Below are positions 43,248-46,162 of a DNA stretch of 46,162 nt, piece by piece. A program made the translations under genes and the position numbers. Within the stretch, counting starts at the first letter, position 1, and each line of letters opens with the position of its first letter. The notes beneath the pieces were generated by a model. That model did no database searches, had not been told where the DNA came from, and saw only the letters and a list, made by a program, of their open reading frames with translations. The stretch covers positions 1 through 46,162 of the forward strand of contig CAJCIQ010000229.1 in NCBI GenBank assembly GCA_903970475.1, written 5' to 3'. This DNA comes from Beijerinckiaceae bacterium (GTDB lineage Bacteria; Bacteroidota; Bacteroidia; Chitinophagales; Chitinophagaceae).

Positions 43248-46055
43248 TTAATAATACGGACCCGTATAGTATGACCTGTTACGATTGATCCTCAGATCCC
43301 GGAGGATGCCGCTCTTGGGGTTGAGGGTGATGGAAAAAGACCGGTAATAACCCAAAGGCACCAGATTGATGGCCATCTGCCAGCAGTGCAGGTTACGGGC
43401 AATGGAAGCCTGTAAGTACTGCATGGAGTGGGTATCAATGCTGTAAGTACCGTTACCCATGATCTTCCAGTTGGGGGTAAGGTTAAAGTCTCCGTTGAAG
43501 TTTATTGATTCGGTTACCAAGGTGGTATAACCGGTAAAATTAGCCTTTAAGCTACGCGTCACCGTTAGTGAGTAGGAAAGGCTCAAGTGCCAGGGAATAT
43601 TGAAGTTGGCAAACTCTGCCGGGTTGTCCCTGATGTATTGTAATTCCCTTTGGTCATCACTCATGGCGGAAGGATCATTCAAATCCTTGTTTTGCAAGGT
43701 TTGGTCCTGTTGGTTCTGTTGGTCTTTGGCCTTTTTAGATTCAAAGGTGGTGGACGCCGAAAGGTATCCGGCGGTAAACCTGCCTAAAGAAAAACCATGC
43801 CCTTCCCACACGTACCTATTAATACGCTGCCCTACGTTGTTGACCTGATAGGGGTCCAGGGTGGCGCCCCCGGAGAAGTTGATCTTGTTGAACAGGTTGC
43901 TTCGGGCGTAAAGGGTAAAGTCAGAGAGGTTAAATGAATCGGCTACCAGGTTGTAGGATGTGGAGAAACCAAAACCGTCAATGAGTTTTACCTTCTTATA
44001 AGGGTGATTGCCTGTGGTATCTTTGCTGTCCCGGACTTTCATTTCCAGGTTGTTGTCCAGGGTAAAGTTGATACCGCCAAAGGTTCCCTCTCCATAGGGC
44101 GCAAAGACACCTCCAGCATATTTATTGAATGTTCCCCAATCTCCTTTTGGTTGAGTACCAAAATTGGTATTGGTATCGATCTGGGTAGAGTAATAGGCAC
44201 CCCTGTTCAGGTCTGGCTGGTAAGAAAAGCCAATGGTGGGGCGGATCACGTGCCGTATGGCTTTTATATAGCCGTTTCCAAAGTTGAAGGTCCCATACAT
44301 GGCTGTACTGGCACTAACCCCATAGGTCATCTGGCGCTGGGTATAAAAGCCTTTCATGATGGTGGTATCCACTTTCACATTTGCGGAGTCCCAGTGCAGG
44401 AGCAATTGCCTGGAAAACCAGGTCTCATCATAACTGATGCTGGGCGCCAGCTGGATGGCCTTACCAGGACCAACAGGAGGCAGGGACAACTGAATTGGGA
44501 TGGTATGGTGTACTCCGTATTGGAGGGTGTCCGCGATTCTCTTCCAGCTAAAAGCTGTATCATAAAATGAAATCAAACTCTGATAGGAGCCATTGTACCC
44601 GATCCCTAGGTTTTGATACCATTTTTTAGGCCCAACCTGGTCCTTGTTTTGAAATGGGTAAACCGTGTTCATGGTAATGTTCAGGTTGGGTAAGGAAAAG
44701 TTATCCAACCTTTGGGTCGTGTTCTGGTTGATGCTCATGGCAGCAGACATATAGAACGGCGTACCCGTAAATGTATGCGAATAGGAAACGGAAGATTGAA
44801 CCTGATTGGTATAGTTGGCGATCGGGTTATTGGTGACGTACTGGTTGTAATGGGACGTCATGAAGTTGACCGATGCACTGAAAGAAGTTCCAGGATGGGC
44901 TTTAGTATCCTGGGAATGGGTCCACCTCAGGTTCACATTGGTAGATTGCTGATAATCGGGATCACCCTTAAAGGCGATTTTGGTATCTATAATACTGAGT
45001 CCGACGGAGCCCTTATAATGGTACCGCACATAATAGTCAGGGTCAAGATCCACCTCCCAACTGCCATAAGAGTATATGTTTCCTTTGATCAGGAAGTCCA
45101 GGTTAGGACCAAATACTTTATAATACCCCAACCCTTCCAGCCCCAAACCGAATTGGTCACTGACGGTAAAAGCGGGTGGGAGTAATCCACTGTGTTGGCC
45201 GTCCACCAGGGGGAAGATGCCGTAAGGTATACCTATGGGAAAGGGAATACCTTCAAATTCGGGCCGGGTATAACCAGTGATCGCAAATTTGCCGGTGATG
45301 TATTTGATGCGTTTGGCGATGAAGGCAAAGTGGGGCGTATCCAGGTCACAGGTCGTGAAGGTCGCATTATAGGCGTAAAAGGTATTCTGGTCAATCTTTT
45401 TGGAACGCTGGGCATGAATAAACATTTCGCCTTCACTACCCCAACTGTTAAAGATGATGCCTTTGGCCGTCTTCATGTTATACCTCATCGAATCTGAGGT
45501 AAACTTATTATCCTTTTCCACGAAATCCGGCCGTTGCAAGAGTTGCCCCGCTGAATCCAAACCTGGGGCCGGCATGGCGGTAAGGATCTGGGTAGTCTGG
45601 TCCATCATGATGACACCAGACTTCAGGTTAATGTCCTTATAATTGGTGGTTGCCTGATCGTAGAGGTATACCTTCTTGGTCGGAATATCCAATACCATGG
45701 AATCTTCCGCGCTGTAATCAATGGGGGCATCCAAAGAGTCTTTAGCTAGTGGAATGGCATTGGAATCTAACTTGTGGATGGTTGTATCCTTCCCCAAAGA
45801 ATCCCTACGGGACCCATCTCTGACGTTACGCACGGAATCCGCACCCCCACCAGGTTGTTTACCGGGGGGCAGCGTTTTGAATACAGTATCCTGCACCGTA
45901 ATCCTTCCTGGTATGGTATCCATAGGCGCTCTGCCGCCCTTAAAGGGAATAGTACCGCCATATGATTGCGCTGAAATGATCAACCAACCGAGTAGGGTTA
46001 CGCTCGTAATGCCTGTCAAAAGATATTTATAGCTAAATTTGCGATTAGTCCTCAT
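43248..46055 (-). CDS. lptD: LPS-assembly outer-membrane protein LptD (Bacteroidota type)
   Basis: 935 residues from the ATG at 46055 (MRTNRKFSYKYLLTG); a TTG at 46070 would add 5. A signal anchor or signal peptide near 10-35 is followed by a Pro/Asp/Ser-rich stretch and an OstA-like beta-jellyroll (about 125-250: SMVLDIPTKKVYLYDQAT, SDSMRYNMKTAKGIIFN). The large C-terminal part is a beta-barrel with alternating aromatic strands. GIPFPIGIPYGIFP (about 285-298) is a typical LptD lumen segment. LptD with LptE inserts lipopolysaccharide into the outer leaflet. Bacteroidota LptD proteins are longer than the E. coli one (784 residues). It is divergent from the gene cut by the right edge. Confidence 0.9.
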   Translation of the reverse strand: MRTNRKFSYKYLLTGITSVTLLGWLIISAQSYGGTIPFKGGRAPMDTIPGRITVQDTVFKTLPPGKQPGGGADSVRNVRDGSRRDSLGKDTTIHKLDSNAIPLAKDSLDAPIDYSAEDSMVLDIPTKKVYLYDQATTNYKDINLKSGVIMMDQTTQILTAMPAPGLDSAGQLLQRPDFVEKDNKFTSDSMRYNMKTAKGIIFNSWGSEGEMFIHAQRSKKIDQNTFYAYNATFTTCDLDTPHFAFIAKRIKYITGKFAITGYTRPEFEGIPFPIGIPYGIFPLVDGQHSGLLPPAFTVSDQFGLGLEGLGYYKVFGPNLDFLIKGNIYSYGSWEVDLDPDYYVRYHYKGSVGLSIIDTKIAFKGDPDYQQSTNVNLRWTHSQDTKAHPGTSFSASVNFMTSHYNQYVTNNPIANYTNQVQSSVSYSHTFTGTPFYMSAAMSINQNTTQRLDNFSLPNLNITMNTVYPFQNKDQVGPKKWYQNLGIGYNGSYQSLISFYDTAFSWKRIADTLQYGVHHTIPIQLSLPPVGPGKAIQLAPSISYDETWFSRQLLLHWDSANVKVDTTIMKGFYTQRQMTYGVSASTAMYGTFNFGNGYIKAIRHVIRPTIGFSYQPDLNRGAYYSTQIDTNTNFGTQPKGDWGTFNKYAGGVFAPYGEGTFGGINFTLDNNLEMKVRDSKDTTGNHPYKKVKLIDGFGFSTSYNLVADSFNLSDFTLYARSNLFNKINFSGGATLDPYQVNNVGQRINRYVWEGHGFSLGRFTAGYLSASTTFESKKAKDQQNQQDQTLQNKDLNDPSAMSDDQRELQYIRDNPAEFANFNIPWHLSLSYSLTVTRSLKANFTGYTTLVTESINFNGDFNLTPNWKIMGNGTYSIDTHSMQYLQASIARNLHCWQMAINLVPLGYYRSFSITLNPKSGILRDLRINRNRSYYTGPYY

Positions 46056-46134
46056 ACAGCATCTGGGCAAAAATAACCAAATGGGTACTATATTGTACAG
46101 TAAATGGGGTCTTTATGAAAAATATAACTAAGGT

Positions 46135-46162
46135 ATGAAGCGGCAATCCATAGGCATTATCA
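46135..46162 (+). CDS. Start of a divergent gene cut by the right edge
   Basis: An ATG at 46135 preceded by AAGG at 46130-46133 opens MKRQSIGII before the window ends, a plausible signal-peptide or membrane start. In related genomes an N-acetylmuramoyl-L-alanine amidase gene is often divergent from lptD, which would fit, but nine residues cannot prove it. Confidence 0.35.

Overview
The window looks like a chromosomal segment from a member of the Bacteroidota, most likely a Chitinophagaceae-type soil or gut bacterium. Evidence includes a hybrid two-component regulator (HTCS) beside glycoside hydrolases, a DUF5686 outer-membrane protein, a Bacteroidota-style LptD, many short Cys-lipobox lipoproteins, TAnnTTTG-type -7 elements before rnpB, a tRNA and a protease gene, and a tRNA without an encoded CCA. 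The genus call is inference. Most of the window is single-copy chromosomal content. No CRISPR array, IS element or prophage was seen.

Layout. 1-5.3 kb: a DUF985 cupin cut by the left edge, an M61 peptidase, a secreted subtilase, a DinB-family protein and RNase P RNA on the minus strand. 5.3-12.6 kb: a DUF5686 protein, a DUF4932-like putative metalloprotease, a LytS/LytT-type two-component pair and a multi-spanning GT-C-like membrane protein. 12.5-16.8 kb: a DoxX gene interrupted by an in-frame TGA where a glycine codon is expected, an orphan Tc-toxin A-like fragment, a very acidic small protein, and an AraC regulator with tautomerase and cupin genes. 16.8-24.8 kb: a galactan-utilisation cluster (GH53, GH2 and a divergent 1400-residue HTCS). 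A second GH53 paralogue lies at 35.5 kb.

24.8-28.9 kb: a three-gene operon with 4-nt overlaps, encoding an ABC ATPase, a large FtsX-type permease and an SGNH esterase, resembling ybbA-ybbP-tesA. 29-35.3 kb: the most unusual region. It holds two lipoproteins, a secreted membrane-anchored TPR-CHAT caspase-like protease, a single-pass TPR membrane protein overlapping it convergently, a 548-bp non-coding spacer full of repeats, and an ECF sigma factor. I propose this is an envelope-sensing proteolysis and transcription module.

35.4-42 kb: GH53, an NTF2-like lipoprotein, a sugar isomerase/epimerase-like lipoprotein, YjbQ, an S41 protease, PlsC, uracil-DNA glycosylase and tRNA-Arg(TCT). 42-43.2 kb: a more AT-rich patch with a decayed trypsin-like peptidase gene and a DUF1801 gene. 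43.2-46.2 kb: LptD and the first codons of a divergent gene at the right edge.
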